This document shows positions 8,021 to 17,683 of a DNA stretch of 64,000 nucleotides, piece after piece (position 1 is the stretch's first letter; every line of letters starts with the position of its first letter). Origin of the DNA: Clostridia bacterium. Its GTDB lineage: Bacteria > Bacillota > Clostridia > TANB77 > CAG-508. The position numbers and the translations under genes are program-made. The notes under the pieces are model-generated. The model was not told the DNA's origin. It saw only the letters and a list, made by a program, of their open reading frames with translations, and searched no databases. The stretch covers positions 96,229-160,228 of the forward strand of contig JAFUGK010000014.1 of NCBI GenBank assembly GCA_017469445.1, written 5' to 3'.

Positions 8021-10645
8021 TTATAATTTTTCTTTTAATTTAACAAGTATATTTAATGCATCAATTGGTGTAAGCTCATTTAGATTTACTTTATCAAGTT
8101 CATGAGCTATATCTGCTAATTTGTAGTTATACATGTCTAATTGACCAGATACTACTTTTGTATTTGCCTTAGGTTCTGAATTTATTTTTATCTTTCGCTC
8201 TAAGGTTCTTAAAATTTCATTAGCTCGCTTAGTAATAGGCCTTGGAACGCCTGCTAGTTTTGCAACATGAATACCATAGCTTTCATCAGTACCACCTGGT
8301 ATTATTTTTCTTAAGAAGATAACATCCTCTCCTTTTTCTTTAACTGCAACAGAATAGTTTTTTACACCTTCAAGTTTTTCTTCAAGCTCTGTTAATTCAT
8401 GATAATGCGTAGCAAATAAAGTTTTACAACCAACTTTTTCTTTATCTGCCATATATTCTACAACAGCCCAAGCAATAGCTAATCCATCATAGGTTGATGT
8501 TCCTCTACCTATTTCGTCTAAAACCACTAAACTATTGCATGTTGCATTTTTTAATATTGTTGCAACTTCGTTCATTTCAACCATAAATGTACTTTGTCCC
8601 ATGCTTAAATCGTCAGAAGCACCAACTCTTGTGAAAACCTTATCTACTATTCCAATTTTTGCATATGATGCCGGCACAAATGAACCTATTTGAGCCATTA
8701 TGCAGATTAAAGCGACTTGCCTCATATATGTTGATTTACCAGCCATATTTGGACCTGTAATAATCGAAAATCTGTCTGAATCCTTGTTTAAATATGTATC
8801 GTTTGCAACAAATTCTCCTTTTGGAAGCATTTTTTCTATAACTGGGTGTCGCCCATCTTTTATGTCTATTTCTCCATTTTCATCCATGATTGGCATAATA
8901 TAATTTAAGTCTGAAGCAACTTCTGCAAAACTAACTAATACATCTAAAGTTGAAATTACATTTGCTGTTTGCTGTATTCTCTCTATTTGTTTAGATATTT
9001 TTTGTCTTATCTCAATAAATAAATTATATTCTAAATCTACTACTTTATCTTGAGCTCCTAAAATTTGTTGTTCCAATTCCTTTAATTCTTCTGTTATATA
9101 TCTTTCTCCATTTGTTAATGTTTGTTTTCTTATATATCTATCTGGAACTAAATTTAAATTAGATTTTGTAACTTCAATATAATAGCCAAATACTTTATTA
9201 TAGCTTACTTTTAAATTCTTTATTCCTGTTTCTTGCTTTTCCTTTGCTTCTAGTTCGACTAGCCATGTTTTTCCTTCTGTTGTAGATTTTCTATACATAT
9301 CAACATCTGAATTATACCCTAGCTTTATTATTCCTCCATCAGTTATTGTAATTGGTGGTTCATCTACTATAGATATTTCTATTAATTTTGTTACATCCTC
9401 TAGTTCATCTAATTCATCGTATAATGCTTTTAATAAACCTGATGATACTTGTGCTAGTATTTGCTTAATTTCTGGTAATTGGCTAAGTGATGTTTTTAAT
9501 GAAATTAAATCTCTTGCATTAGCATTACCAAAAGCTATTTTACCAATTAATCTTTCTATATCATAAACTTTTTTAAGTGCTTCTTTAATGTCGTCTCTTA
9601 GCATTAAATTATCTTTTAGTTCTTGAACTGCATGTAATCTATCATTTATTCTTTCTACAGAAAGTAATGGATTACTAATCCATCTTTTTAATTGTCTTCC
9701 TCCCATTGATGTTGAGGTTCTATCTAGTACCCACAAAAGAGTTCCTTTTTTTGTTTTATCTCTCATTTTTTCTGTTAATTCTAGATGTCTTCTTGCATTA
9801 ATGTCTAATGCCATATATTTATTTATATCATATATCTTAATTGTATTAATATGTTCTAATTTAACTTTTTGTGTGTTATTCAAATATTCTAAAAGTGCAT
9901 TTACAGAGCCTATAAGAAGGTTTTTTTCTTCTAATTTATCAATGCTATTTCCAAAATTATCTGTAAATGTAAAAAGCTTCATTAATTCACTAGAATCTTC
10001 GCTAAATAATTCATTATCAACTCTAGATATGTATACTTCAAATCTTTCTTTAATCTCTGCAATTTCTTGTTGCATTCCAAAAAATAAATCATTTGTTATT
10101 ATTTCAGCAGGATTATATCTTGCAATTTCATCTAATAGAATTTGAAAATTATTTGTTTCCTTAATATCTGATGCATAAAAATCCCCTGTTGTCATGTCAC
10201 ATACGGATATTCCATAATATAATCCTTTTTGATATATAGACATTATATAATTGTTTTCTTTTTCATTAAGCATATTTGATTCTATTACAGTTCCTGGTGT
10301 TATTACTCTTATAACATCTCTTTTAACTATTCCCTTACATTTAGCTGGATCTTCTAGTTGTTCACATATTGCTACTTTATATCCTTTTTCAATTAGCTTT
10401 GCAGTATATGTTTCTGCCGCATGAAAAGGAATTCCGCACATCGGGGCTCTTTCAGGTAAACCACAATCTTTTCCTGTTAATGTTATCTCTAATTCTTTAG
10501 ATGCTAGTATTGCATCATCAAAAAACATTTCGTAAAAATCACCCAATCTATAGAATAAAAAACAATCTCTATATTTATTTTTAGTTTCTAAATAATGCTT
10601 CATCATTGGGCTTACAACGTTTATATCAATTTCATCAATAATCAT
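8021..10645 (-). CDS. mutS: DNA mismatch repair protein MutS
   Basis: 874 residues. MutS binds mismatches and loops and recruits MutL. The mismatch-contact motif DCFLFYRLGDFYEMF lies near residue 27-41, connector, lever and clamp domains follow, and the ATPase carries GPNMAGKST (about 623-631), DEIGRGTST and the conserved FATHYHEL. The C-terminal helix-turn-helix dimer region is present. Its ATG overlaps the miaB stop (TAATG), so the two are translationally coupled. Confidence 0.97.
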   Translation of the reverse strand: MIIDEIDINVVSPMMKHYLETKNKYRDCFLFYRLGDFYEMFFDDAILASKELEITLTGKDCGLPERAPMCGIPFHAAETYTAKLIEKGYKVAICEQLEDPAKCKGIVKRDVIRVITPGTVIESNMLNEKENNYIMSIYQKGLYYGISVCDMTTGDFYASDIKETNNFQILLDEIARYNPAEIITNDLFFGMQQEIAEIKERFEVYISRVDNELFSEDSSELMKLFTFTDNFGNSIDKLEEKNLLIGSVNALLEYLNNTQKVKLEHINTIKIYDINKYMALDINARRHLELTEKMRDKTKKGTLLWVLDRTSTSMGGRQLKRWISNPLLSVERINDRLHAVQELKDNLMLRDDIKEALKKVYDIERLIGKIAFGNANARDLISLKTSLSQLPEIKQILAQVSSGLLKALYDELDELEDVTKLIEISIVDEPPITITDGGIIKLGYNSDVDMYRKSTTEGKTWLVELEAKEKQETGIKNLKVSYNKVFGYYIEVTKSNLNLVPDRYIRKQTLTNGERYITEELKELEQQILGAQDKVVDLEYNLFIEIRQKISKQIERIQQTANVISTLDVLVSFAEVASDLNYIMPIMDENGEIDIKDGRHPVIEKMLPKGEFVANDTYLNKDSDRFSIITGPNMAGKSTYMRQVALICIMAQIGSFVPASYAKIGIVDKVFTRVGASDDLSMGQSTFMVEMNEVATILKNATCNSLVVLDEIGRGTSTYDGLAIAWAVVEYMADKEKVGCKTLFATHYHELTELEEKLEGVKNYSVAVKEKGEDVIFLRKIIPGGTDESYGIHVAKLAGVPRPITKRANEILRTLERKIKINSEPKANTKVVSGQLDMYNYKLADIAHELDKVNLNELTPIDALNILVKLKEKL

Positions 10646-12024
10646 TATGCTATCTCACCTTTCAAATACCACATATGTTCTGATACAATTTTTACTTTTG
10701 CAATTTTTCCAATTAATTCTTCTTTTCCTTCTAATACTACAACTTTGTTGGTATTGGTTCTTCCAGTAAGCATATTTTCGTTTGTTTTGCTTTTTCCTTC
10801 AATAAGAATATTTTGTACAGTTCCAATGTATTTTTTATTATTCTCTTGCATTTGATTTTCTACTAATTCTTTTAATCTATCAAATCTCTCATGTTTTATA
10901 TTTTCAGGAATTTGATTTTCCATTTTTTCAGCTGGAGTACCAACTCTTTTTGAATATATAAACATAAAAACTTGTTCAAAGCCAACTTGTTTTACAACAT
11001 CTAGTGTGTCTTCAAAATCGGTTTCTGCTTCTCCTGGAAATCCAACAATTATATCTGTTGAAAGAACTACATCTGGAATTTCTCGTTTTATTTTATTGGC
11101 TAAATTTAAATATTGTTCTTTTGTATACTTTCTATTCATTCTTTTTAATACTTCAGAACTTCCAGATTGTAATGGTAGATGAAGTATTCTACTTATTTTA
11201 TTACAATCCTTAATTGCCATTATAACATCATCTGTAAAGTCTTTTGGGTGTGGGGATATAAAACTAATAATTTCTATACCATTTATTTTATTTACTGCTC
11301 TTAGTAAATCTGCAAAATTATTTATTCCATTATATCCATTTCCTTTATATGAATTTACATTTTGACCAAGTAAAACTACTTCTTTATAGCCTTCTTCTGC
11401 TAATGAAGTAATTTCTCTTAGAATATCTTCTGGTCTTCTATTTCTTTCTCTTCCTCTTACATATGGCACAATGCAATATGTACAAAAATTATTGCAACCA
11501 TACATAATTGTAACTAGTGCTTTATTCTTGCTTTCTCTTTTAATAGGAAGTCCTTCATAAACCTCGCCATCTATATCTAATATATCTATAACTTTATTTT
11601 CTTTACTTAATAAATCATATAAATCTTCAGGGAATTTTTGGATTGTATGTGTTCCAAAAACTATGTCAACATATCTATAGCTTTGTTTAATTTTCTCTAC
11701 TATATGTTCTTCTTGCATCATACAACCGCATAAAGCAATTATTGTACCTCTTTCTTGTTTTAATTTTTTAACCTCTCCAAGTTTTCCAAATAGCTTTTCT
11801 TCAGCATTTTCTCTTATACAGCAAGTATTAAAAATAATTAAATCTGCCTCATTAATATTTTCTGTTTGCGTATATCCCATCTCAGTTGCCATACCACTAA
11901 TTTTTTCAGAATCATTCTCATTTAAAGTACACCCCATGGTATATACAATATATTTTTTATTCTTACCTGCAATTAAATTATTAACTTTATTTATATATTC
12001 TTTATCTATCTCTAATGTTTTCAA
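10645..12024 (-). CDS. miaB: tRNA-2-methylthio-N6-dimethylallyladenosine synthase
   Basis: 459 residues. A radical SAM methylthiotransferase that modifies A37 of tRNAs reading UNN codons. The UPF0004 domain starts at YIVYTMGCTLNENDSE, with cysteines for the auxiliary cluster (FNTCCIRENA). The radical SAM motif is CNNFCTYCIVP, and a C-terminal TRAM domain follows. The start is TTG, chosen because a strong GGAGGGGGC precedes it. The miaB-mutS order is common in Clostridia. It affects decoding, which is relevant to the unusual reading proposed here, although nothing links it directly to CGG. Confidence 0.95.
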   Translation of the reverse strand: MKTLEIDKEYINKVNNLIAGKNKKYIVYTMGCTLNENDSEKISGMATEMGYTQTENINEADLIIFNTCCIRENAEEKLFGKLGEVKKLKQERGTIIALCGCMMQEEHIVEKIKQSYRYVDIVFGTHTIQKFPEDLYDLLSKENKVIDILDIDGEVYEGLPIKRESKNKALVTIMYGCNNFCTYCIVPYVRGRERNRRPEDILREITSLAEEGYKEVVLLGQNVNSYKGNGYNGINNFADLLRAVNKINGIEIISFISPHPKDFTDDVIMAIKDCNKISRILHLPLQSGSSEVLKRMNRKYTKEQYLNLANKIKREIPDVVLSTDIIVGFPGEAETDFEDTLDVVKQVGFEQVFMFIYSKRVGTPAEKMENQIPENIKHERFDRLKELVENQMQENNKKYIGTVQNILIEGKSKTNENMLTGRTNTNKVVVLEGKEELIGKIAKVKIVSEHMWYLKGEIA

Positions 12025-12099
12025 AATGCCCCCTCCAATGCTTTATATTTTATTACATTTTTCGATTTTTTTCAATATGAAAAGCAAAGAAAAAAATCT

Positions 12100-12131
12100 A
12101 GGGACGCGTCTAAAGATTTAAACACGTCTCT
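12100..12131 (-). terminator. terminator of Rpn-family gene
   Basis: Imperfect 10-bp stem (AGGGACGCGT against ACACGTCTCT) seven bases after the stop at 12139, with TTTTTTT following on the minus strand and also T7 on the plus strand. It can therefore also end transcription from the other side. The GGGACG core recurs in other hairpins in the window. Confidence 0.65.
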
Positions 12132-12138
12132 GATTTTT

Positions 12139-12978
12139 TTATTTAGCTATTTCTTCTATTTCTATCTCGCTCAAACCTGTGCATTGAATTATAACACTTT
12201 TGGCTATCTTGTTTTTTAGCATTTCTTTTGCGACTTCGATTTTTTCAAATTTTCTTCCTTCTTCTCTTGCTTGATGTCTTACTGCTGCCTCATCTCTTAA
12301 TGCTTTTTCTTTTAAGAATTCTAATCTTTTGGTTGCTTCATCTCCTGTTAAATATTCATACGTTAATTTTGCTTTCTTTACTAATTCATTGTTTTTTACT
12401 GCCATTTCTACCATCTCCTCTTTCTCATAATCTATGAAACTTAACCACTCTTCTAATTTATTTTGTGGCTTGTTAACCATTTCTCTAAATTTAGGTAACT
12501 CAATAAAATAATATTTTACTCCTTCTATTACTGTGTATTTTCTATACTTACTATCTACTGTTATTGTTTCTACTTTATATTCTGGTATCTCATTCATTTT
12601 ATAATTTAATATATTTATTACTATTATGTCTTTCATATCATTATAGCTTTCTCCTACTTCTAAAGAGCTTGCTATTATTTTTCCTGCATAAAATACTGCT
12701 CTTTTGTCCATTCGTCCTTTATTACTATTTTGCATTTCTATTACTACTATTGTGTCATCATTTATATCTATTCTTAAATCTAATCTTCCGTACTTTTCTT
12801 TTACATTCATCATACTTGTTTCTACTTCTTTTTGTACTTCTAATGAATGAATTTTAATTCCTATTATTGATTCTAGGAACTCTTTTAGCATTTCTTTACT
12901 TTCTTTTGATGAAAATAAATTTTTAAATATTACATCATCTTTGGGTAAATATTTCAATATATTTCTTTCTCCTTTCAT
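12139..12978 (-). CDS. Rpn family recombination-promoting nuclease / PD-(D/E)XK transposase-like
   Basis: 279 residues. The N-terminus (LPKDDVIFKNLFSSKES, then LRIDINDDTIVVIEMQ) matches the PDDEXK_2 or Rpn/YhgA family: a DxxF helix, then a beta strand with the catalytic D and the ExQ motif (VIEMQ). These Mg-dependent endonucleases promote RecA-independent recombination and are often multicopy. A charged C-terminal helix (KFEKIEVAKEML) is typical. It is a single unit with a structured leader upstream. Confidence 0.85.
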   Translation of the reverse strand: MKGERNILKYLPKDDVIFKNLFSSKESKEMLKEFLESIIGIKIHSLEVQKEVETSMMNVKEKYGRLDLRIDINDDTIVVIEMQNSNKGRMDKRAVFYAGKIIASSLEVGESYNDMKDIIVINILNYKMNEIPEYKVETITVDSKYRKYTVIEGVKYYFIELPKFREMVNKPQNKLEEWLSFIDYEKEEMVEMAVKNNELVKKAKLTYEYLTGDEATKRLEFLKEKALRDEAAVRHQAREEGRKFEKIEVAKEMLKNKIAKSVIIQCTGLSEIEIEEIAK

Positions 12979-13075
12979 TATAACATTGTTCTAATGTCAA
13001 ATTCAATATCTTTAGCAATACTTGTCACTTAGTATAAATTTTAGTATTCTTATTATCACCTTCTTTGTATTTTAT
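12979..13075 (-). other. leader between structured element and Rpn gene
   Basis: A 97-base AT-rich stretch. On the minus strand it contains GAAGGTGATAATAAG, which resembles a ribosome binding site but heads no ORF I can support. I see nothing else in it. Confidence 0.3.
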
Positions 13076-13192
13076 GCACAAAAGTAGCCAAACATAAGCG
13101 ATACGACATATAGCCCTATCACCGGCTAAGATTTGGCGAATTCATAGTGCTTATTTCTAAAAAATCAACTGATTTCTTTGGCTGATTTGCCA
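13076..13192 (-). ncRNA. candidate structured RNA upstream of Rpn gene
   Basis: Read on the minus strand, three nested stems are present: GCAC/GTGC (13150-13147 with 13079-13076), GCCAAA/TTTGGC (13137-13132 with 13092-13087) and TAGCC/GGCTA (13128-13124 with 13115-13111, loop GGTGATAG). Two hairpins precede them: TGGC-aaatca-GCCA (13192-13179) and AAATCA-gt-TGATTT (13175-13162). It is more GC-rich than its flanks. It could be a riboswitch-like leader of the Rpn gene, a free small RNA or a mobile-element end. I could not match it to a known RNA class. Confidence 0.4.
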
Positions 13193-13211
13193 GATTAAAA
13201 ATTTTGAAAAA

Positions 13212-13253
13212 ATAACAATTAAAATAAATTATTTAATCTATTTTAATTGTTAT
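13212..13253 (-). terminator. terminator of prepilin-like surface protein gene
   Basis: A perfect 15-bp stem (ATAACAATTAAAATA and complement) followed on the minus strand by TTTTTTC. Confidence 0.75.
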
Positions 13254-13362
13254 AAATCTATCATATTTTATTTTATATTTCAAGAAATTTCGTGTTACAT
13301 ATTTCGACATAATTCGATTATGCTTTTGTTAGGTATCCTAGAAAATAAAAATATTCTATTTA

Positions 13363-15678
13363 TTATTTTGCATAACTCCATAAAGTAAAAGTATTATTTA
13401 CATTATCATATAAGCCTTTTTGCTTTAATATATTATTATATACTGGCACATAGTCTCTTACAATTGTTTCCCCTTCATATATTTTGCAAGAGTATATTTT
13501 GTAAGAGTACTCATAACCTTTTGCACTACCATCTTGATTATTTGCACCTAATAGCAATGAATAAGTTGCTTGAAAATTATTAGTATTATTATCAAAGGTA
13601 AATTCATCTTTTTTATTATTAGTTAAATTATCTACTAATAATCGACCATCTTCCATATGAAAACTAATTTTAGAATTGTTTATAGATACAGATGGAGTAA
13701 AAGTATTATATTCTGAAGTATTTATCCTGTTAGATATATCTCCATTATTTTGTGTCCATATTTGGAATGCAGCACTAAAATCAGAATTTCTTTCTCCTAG
13801 AATATTGTAAACATTATTTATATTAGAGAACTCCATTACTAAATCAATTTTTGTATTTTGGTTTGGATAATATTTTGTATCTATATATTCTTTTCCTGTT
13901 GTTTCTATAGAATCAATTATTGTATTATTTGTAGTATTATCTATTGTTTCTGTATGTTCAAATTCAAAATTTCCTGTTCCTAATCCTAAATAAAATATTT
14001 TTTCTACATTATCATATAACCCTGTCCTCCCTGATAGTGTATTAAATACTGGAACATAATCTCTTACAAGTGTTTCTCCTTCATATATTTTGCATGAATA
14101 TATTTTATACTTACATAAATTTAATGCTTCAGCGCCATTTGTAATAGCACCTAATAGCAAACTATAATCTGTTTTAAACTCTCCGACTTTATCAAAAGTT
14201 GATATTTCTTCATCATAATTATTTTTTAAATCTTTTATGCTGATCTTTCCATTTTCAGTTATTAAATGAAATTTTGTATTTGTATAAGAATTATTTAATG
14301 TTGCTGTTTTTTTCTCTTCATCTTTTCCTATATGGAAAAAATAGCTTTTATTTCCATATAACCAAATAGCATACCTGTTTTTATATGTGTTTCCACTTAC
14401 AAAAGTTCTAACGCCAAATGGGTTTTTATATTCTCCCCAATCTATACTTTCCATTACTAAATCTATCTTTGTATTTTGGTTTGGATAATATTTTGTATCT
14501 ATATATTGTGTTCCTGTTGATTCTATATAGGAAAGCTCTATATTATTATTTTTATTATTCACATCGATGTGTGTTAAATAACCTGGATTTGAGACAGAAT
14601 CAACGTGTGCATATCTTTTATCCTGCTCTGAAGATAAATAATGATAGATGATTGTAGTTCCTGCTTGACCGCGTATAGAATTACATCCTTGAAACATATT
14701 AGAACTTGATGTTACATTATTTGTCTTCCATGTATCACTAATATATATAGTATCTAACGACATACTAGCATTATAGCCAGCAAACATAAACGACATATCT
14801 GTTACATTACTTGTATCGAAACTACTTAAATTTATACTTTTTAGTTTCACGCAGTTATTAAACATTGCTTTCATATTAGTTACTTTGTTTGTATTAAAAT
14901 TATTTAATCCATCTATCTTTAGCAGTGACATTAAATTTGAATCTTCTCCTGCAAACATAAAAGCCATATCTGTTACACTACTTGTATTAAAATTACTTAC
15001 ATCCAAGCTAGTTAGTTTTAAACAATTATCAAACATACCATTCATATCTATTACTTTATTTGTATTAAAACTGCTTACATCTATACTTGTTAATTTATTA
15101 CAATTATTAAACATTCCTCTCATATTTGTTACATTGCTTGTATTTAAGTTACTCATATTTTTTAATTCTGTTAGATTAGTACAATGATAAAACCATGCTC
15201 TTGTAGTTGTTGGTTTTATTATATTTTCAAAATCTACAATTGTTATATTACTTCTTTTATCATTCCATGGTAAATCTGATGCACCATTTGTTATTTCAAT
15301 ATTGCTTATATCTCCATAATTTTCATCAACTGTATAGCCTTCTTTTAGTTTTCCAGTTGAGTTAAAAGCTAGTGTTCCATCAGTGTATAGTACAACATAA
15401 ACAGGTGTTATTACATCATCTTCTTGTGTGTCAACAATGCTACCACCTTGTGTATCCCCTTCCATATATTTTGAAAATATTCCTTCAATTTTATTTATAA
15501 CACCATCATCAGCATTTGCTGATTCGTTATATTTTTCTACTACATTATTTGCATTATTAATTATGCTTGTGTTTCCTGTTAATGTAGCTAGCGCTACGCC
15601 TGCTAATATTAATAATACTATTATTGTTATTATTAGTGCTATCAGTGTAATTCCACGTATTTCTTTTGTAATTCTCAT
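13363..15678 (-). CDS. prepilin-like BspA-repeat surface protein with two LamG-like domains
   Basis: 771 residues. The start is a type IV prepilin-like signal: short basic leader, then GITLIALIITIIVLLILAGV, in which Gly is the likely cleavage site although Glu5 is not obvious. Residues about 160-350 hold DUF285/BspA repeats (SFNTNKVIDMNGMFDNCLKL and similar, about 25 residues each). Two tandem homologous domains follow (about 375-575 and 590-771), each starting near YIDTKYYPNQNTKIDLVME and ending with YKIYSCKIYEGE, which look like concanavalin A/LamG-type modules. It is probably a secreted adhesin. SD AAAGGAAG precedes ATG. Confidence 0.75.
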   Translation of the reverse strand: MRITKEIRGITLIALIITIIVLLILAGVALATLTGNTSIINNANNVVEKYNESANADDGVINKIEGIFSKYMEGDTQGGSIVDTQEDDVITPVYVVLYTDGTLAFNSTGKLKEGYTVDENYGDISNIEITNGASDLPWNDKRSNITIVDFENIIKPTTTRAWFYHCTNLTELKNMSNLNTSNVTNMRGMFNNCNKLTSIDVSSFNTNKVIDMNGMFDNCLKLTSLDVSNFNTSSVTDMAFMFAGEDSNLMSLLKIDGLNNFNTNKVTNMKAMFNNCVKLKSINLSSFDTSNVTDMSFMFAGYNASMSLDTIYISDTWKTNNVTSSSNMFQGCNSIRGQAGTTIIYHYLSSEQDKRYAHVDSVSNPGYLTHIDVNNKNNNIELSYIESTGTQYIDTKYYPNQNTKIDLVMESIDWGEYKNPFGVRTFVSGNTYKNRYAIWLYGNKSYFFHIGKDEEKKTATLNNSYTNTKFHLITENGKISIKDLKNNYDEEISTFDKVGEFKTDYSLLLGAITNGAEALNLCKYKIYSCKIYEGETLVRDYVPVFNTLSGRTGLYDNVEKIFYLGLGTGNFEFEHTETIDNTTNNTIIDSIETTGKEYIDTKYYPNQNTKIDLVMEFSNINNVYNILGERNSDFSAAFQIWTQNNGDISNRINTSEYNTFTPSVSINNSKISFHMEDGRLLVDNLTNNKKDEFTFDNNTNNFQATYSLLLGANNQDGSAKGYEYSYKIYSCKIYEGETIVRDYVPVYNNILKQKGLYDNVNNTFTLWSYAK

Positions 15679-15955
15679 TGTTACATCTTCCTTTCTTGTG
15701 AGTAAGCAAAATCTCTTAAAATATGATTTGTTTCTTTAAATGCGGACGATTAGTAATCGTCCCTACAAATGTCATATCTCGAAATTATACATTTATTATA
15801 TTCTATATAATTATATATTTTTTGTCAATCATTCTAATTTTAAATGTTTTGCTTATCATTTCAAGACACTGAGATTCTGGCTTTATTACTTTTGTATTAC
15901 ATTTTTATTACAAAAAAGGAACGACAACAATAGTCGCTCCAAAATTATTTTTATT
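15679..15955. other. intergenic region with small palindromes
   Basis: About 280 bases without a gene. A short palindrome, GGACGATTAGTAATCGTCC (about 15743-15762), belongs to the same style of small hairpin seen near 24975 and 52391. The xerD terminator also lies here. Confidence 0.4.
15918..15940 (-). terminator. terminator of xerD
   Basis: Eight-bp stem with one G-T pair, GGAGCGAC against GTCGTTCC, followed by TTTTTTG on the minus strand, shortly after the xerD stop. Confidence 0.7.
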
Positions 15956-16837
15956 CTATGCTCTTGGATGAGCTTTTTTATAAATATTTTTTAAATTTCC
16001 TTCTTGAAACTGCATATATACTTGTGTTGAAGATATATCTGAATGTCCAAGCATAGATTGTATTGCTTTTAAATCAGCTCCATTTTGTAATAAATGTGTT
16101 GCAAAAGAATGTCTTAATACATGTGGTGTTATGTCTTTTGTTATATGTGCCTGTTCTTTGTAATATTTTACAATTTTCCAGAAGCCTTGTCTTGTTAATC
16201 TTTTTCCATTTATATTAACAAATAAAGCTTTCTCTTTTTCGTCTTTTATTAAAATTCCTCTAACATTATTTACATACTCATTAAGTGCTTTTAATGATAG
16301 AGAACCTATTGGTATAACTCTTTTTTTATTTCTAGCTTTGCAAGCAACAAATCCTTCGACTAAATCTACATCATCAAGATTTAAAGAAATAATTTCTGTT
16401 ACTCTCATTCCTGTAGCATATGCAAATTCTAGCATTGCCTTATCTCTAATTCCTTTTAAATCTACTTCATTTGGTTGCTTTAATAATAGCTCTATTTCTT
16501 TAGAAGATAAAACACTTGGAGCTTTTTTTTCTATTTTAGGAGATTGAATTCCTTCTGTTGGATCTTTCTTTATCTTTTTATTTTTTAATAAGAATTGATA
16601 AAAAGATCTAATTGATGCTAAATTACGAGATACTGTAGATGTCTTTTTATTCATATTTTGTAATACTTGTAAATATTCTTTTACATCATTCTGAGATACT
16701 TTTGTATAATTTATTTTATTATGAACTAAATACTCATCATATTGTTGTATGTCTCTTCTGTATGATTGTAGTGTATTGTCTGATAATCTTCTTTCATTTT
16801 GAAGAAATTCTAAAAATAATTTTATCTGTTTTTCCAT
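15956..16837 (-). CDS. xerD: site-specific tyrosine recombinase XerD/XerC
   Basis: 293 residues, normal length. It resolves chromosome dimers at dif. The N-terminal SAM-like core-binding domain (about 1-85) precedes the catalytic domain. Catalytic residues are visible: Arg in ATGMRVTEI, HVLRH (His and Arg), LGHSDISSTQVY with the nucleophile Tyr near the end. Location next to spoIIM is the usual place for xerD in Firmicutes, so XerD is preferred over XerC. A phage-type integrase is unlikely given length and context. Confidence 0.88.
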   Translation of the reverse strand: MEKQIKLFLEFLQNERRLSDNTLQSYRRDIQQYDEYLVHNKINYTKVSQNDVKEYLQVLQNMNKKTSTVSRNLASIRSFYQFLLKNKKIKKDPTEGIQSPKIEKKAPSVLSSKEIELLLKQPNEVDLKGIRDKAMLEFAYATGMRVTEIISLNLDDVDLVEGFVACKARNKKRVIPIGSLSLKALNEYVNNVRGILIKDEKEKALFVNINGKRLTRQGFWKIVKYYKEQAHITKDITPHVLRHSFATHLLQNGADLKAIQSMLGHSDISSTQVYMQFQEGNLKNIYKKAHPRA

Positions 16838-16979
16838 TTTACGCGCTCTCCCCTATATTTATTAAATTGCATACTTAAAATGCGGTGTATACATAACCTT
16901 TATTGAATTTACATAACCTACATATGTTATATCAAAATACGAAAAAAAAGTAAATAGTTTTTTTATATTTTTTGTAAAA

Positions 16980-17621
16980 TTATATCAAGTCCATACATAA
17001 CATAATTAAATTAGTTGAAAGATATGTTTCAACTAAACTTCCTATAATAATAAAAATAGTTATGAATAAAGAAAAAAAGCTGTGTCTAATTATTTCTATT
17101 TTTATATTTTCACGTCTTCTATCTTTAACAATTGACTTGTATAATTTAATTCCACTTACTGCTATTGCAATTAAACATGGAATATAAATAATATTTTGCA
17201 ATAAAGTAGCACATATAGAAAAAATAGTCCCTCTATATGTTCCTAATGTAATAATGCAAGATGATATTGTATAACTTAAACAAAATCCCTTATATGCTAC
17301 AATTCCATATATAAGTGGCATTCCTATAACAGTTGAGCCAACAAACCATAGTGCAACAACCAAATACAAGTTATTTGTTAATGTTTCGATTAATAATGAA
17401 GACTTATTTATGTTTCCATATTCTTTTAAGCTATTTATAAAATTATTTATGTAATCATTAATTTGTAGCACTTGATTTTCATTACTACTGTTTATAGCAA
17501 TTACTCCAATTATTATACTAATTAGAAAAACTAGTATTACCGAAAAATATTCTTTAATATTATTAATTACATGCATATATATAATGCTTTTAAAATTATG
17601 GCTTTTCTTAAGTTTTTTCAT
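16980..17621 (-). CDS. spoIIM: stage II sporulation protein M
   Basis: 213 residues from ATG at 17621, which follows GGAGGAATTTT; the earlier in-frame start at 17666 lacks a site. About five membrane helices are visible, with the family pattern of an N-terminal helix, a long loop and then a cluster of helices. SpoIIM is part of the DMP complex (SpoIID-M-P) that thins septal and engulfment peptidoglycan. Its partner SpoIIP is encoded at 59427-60525 in this window. Confidence 0.88.
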   Translation of the reverse strand: MKKLKKSHNFKSIIYMHVINNIKEYFSVILVFLISIIIGVIAINSSNENQVLQINDYINNFINSLKEYGNINKSSLLIETLTNNLYLVVALWFVGSTVIGMPLIYGIVAYKGFCLSYTISSCIITLGTYRGTIFSICATLLQNIIYIPCLIAIAVSGIKLYKSIVKDRRRENIKIEIIRHSFFSLFITIFIIIGSLVETYLSTNLIMLCMDLI

Positions 17622-17683
17622 AAAATTCCTCCAAAATGTTTTAGTACATATTATGTAACAAAACATTTTTTAGAACTTTATTT

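Noticed and set aside
12228..12857. Plus-strand ORFs opposite the Rpn gene
   Set aside because: Low-complexity Leu-rich shadows of the minus-strand coding frame with no binding site.
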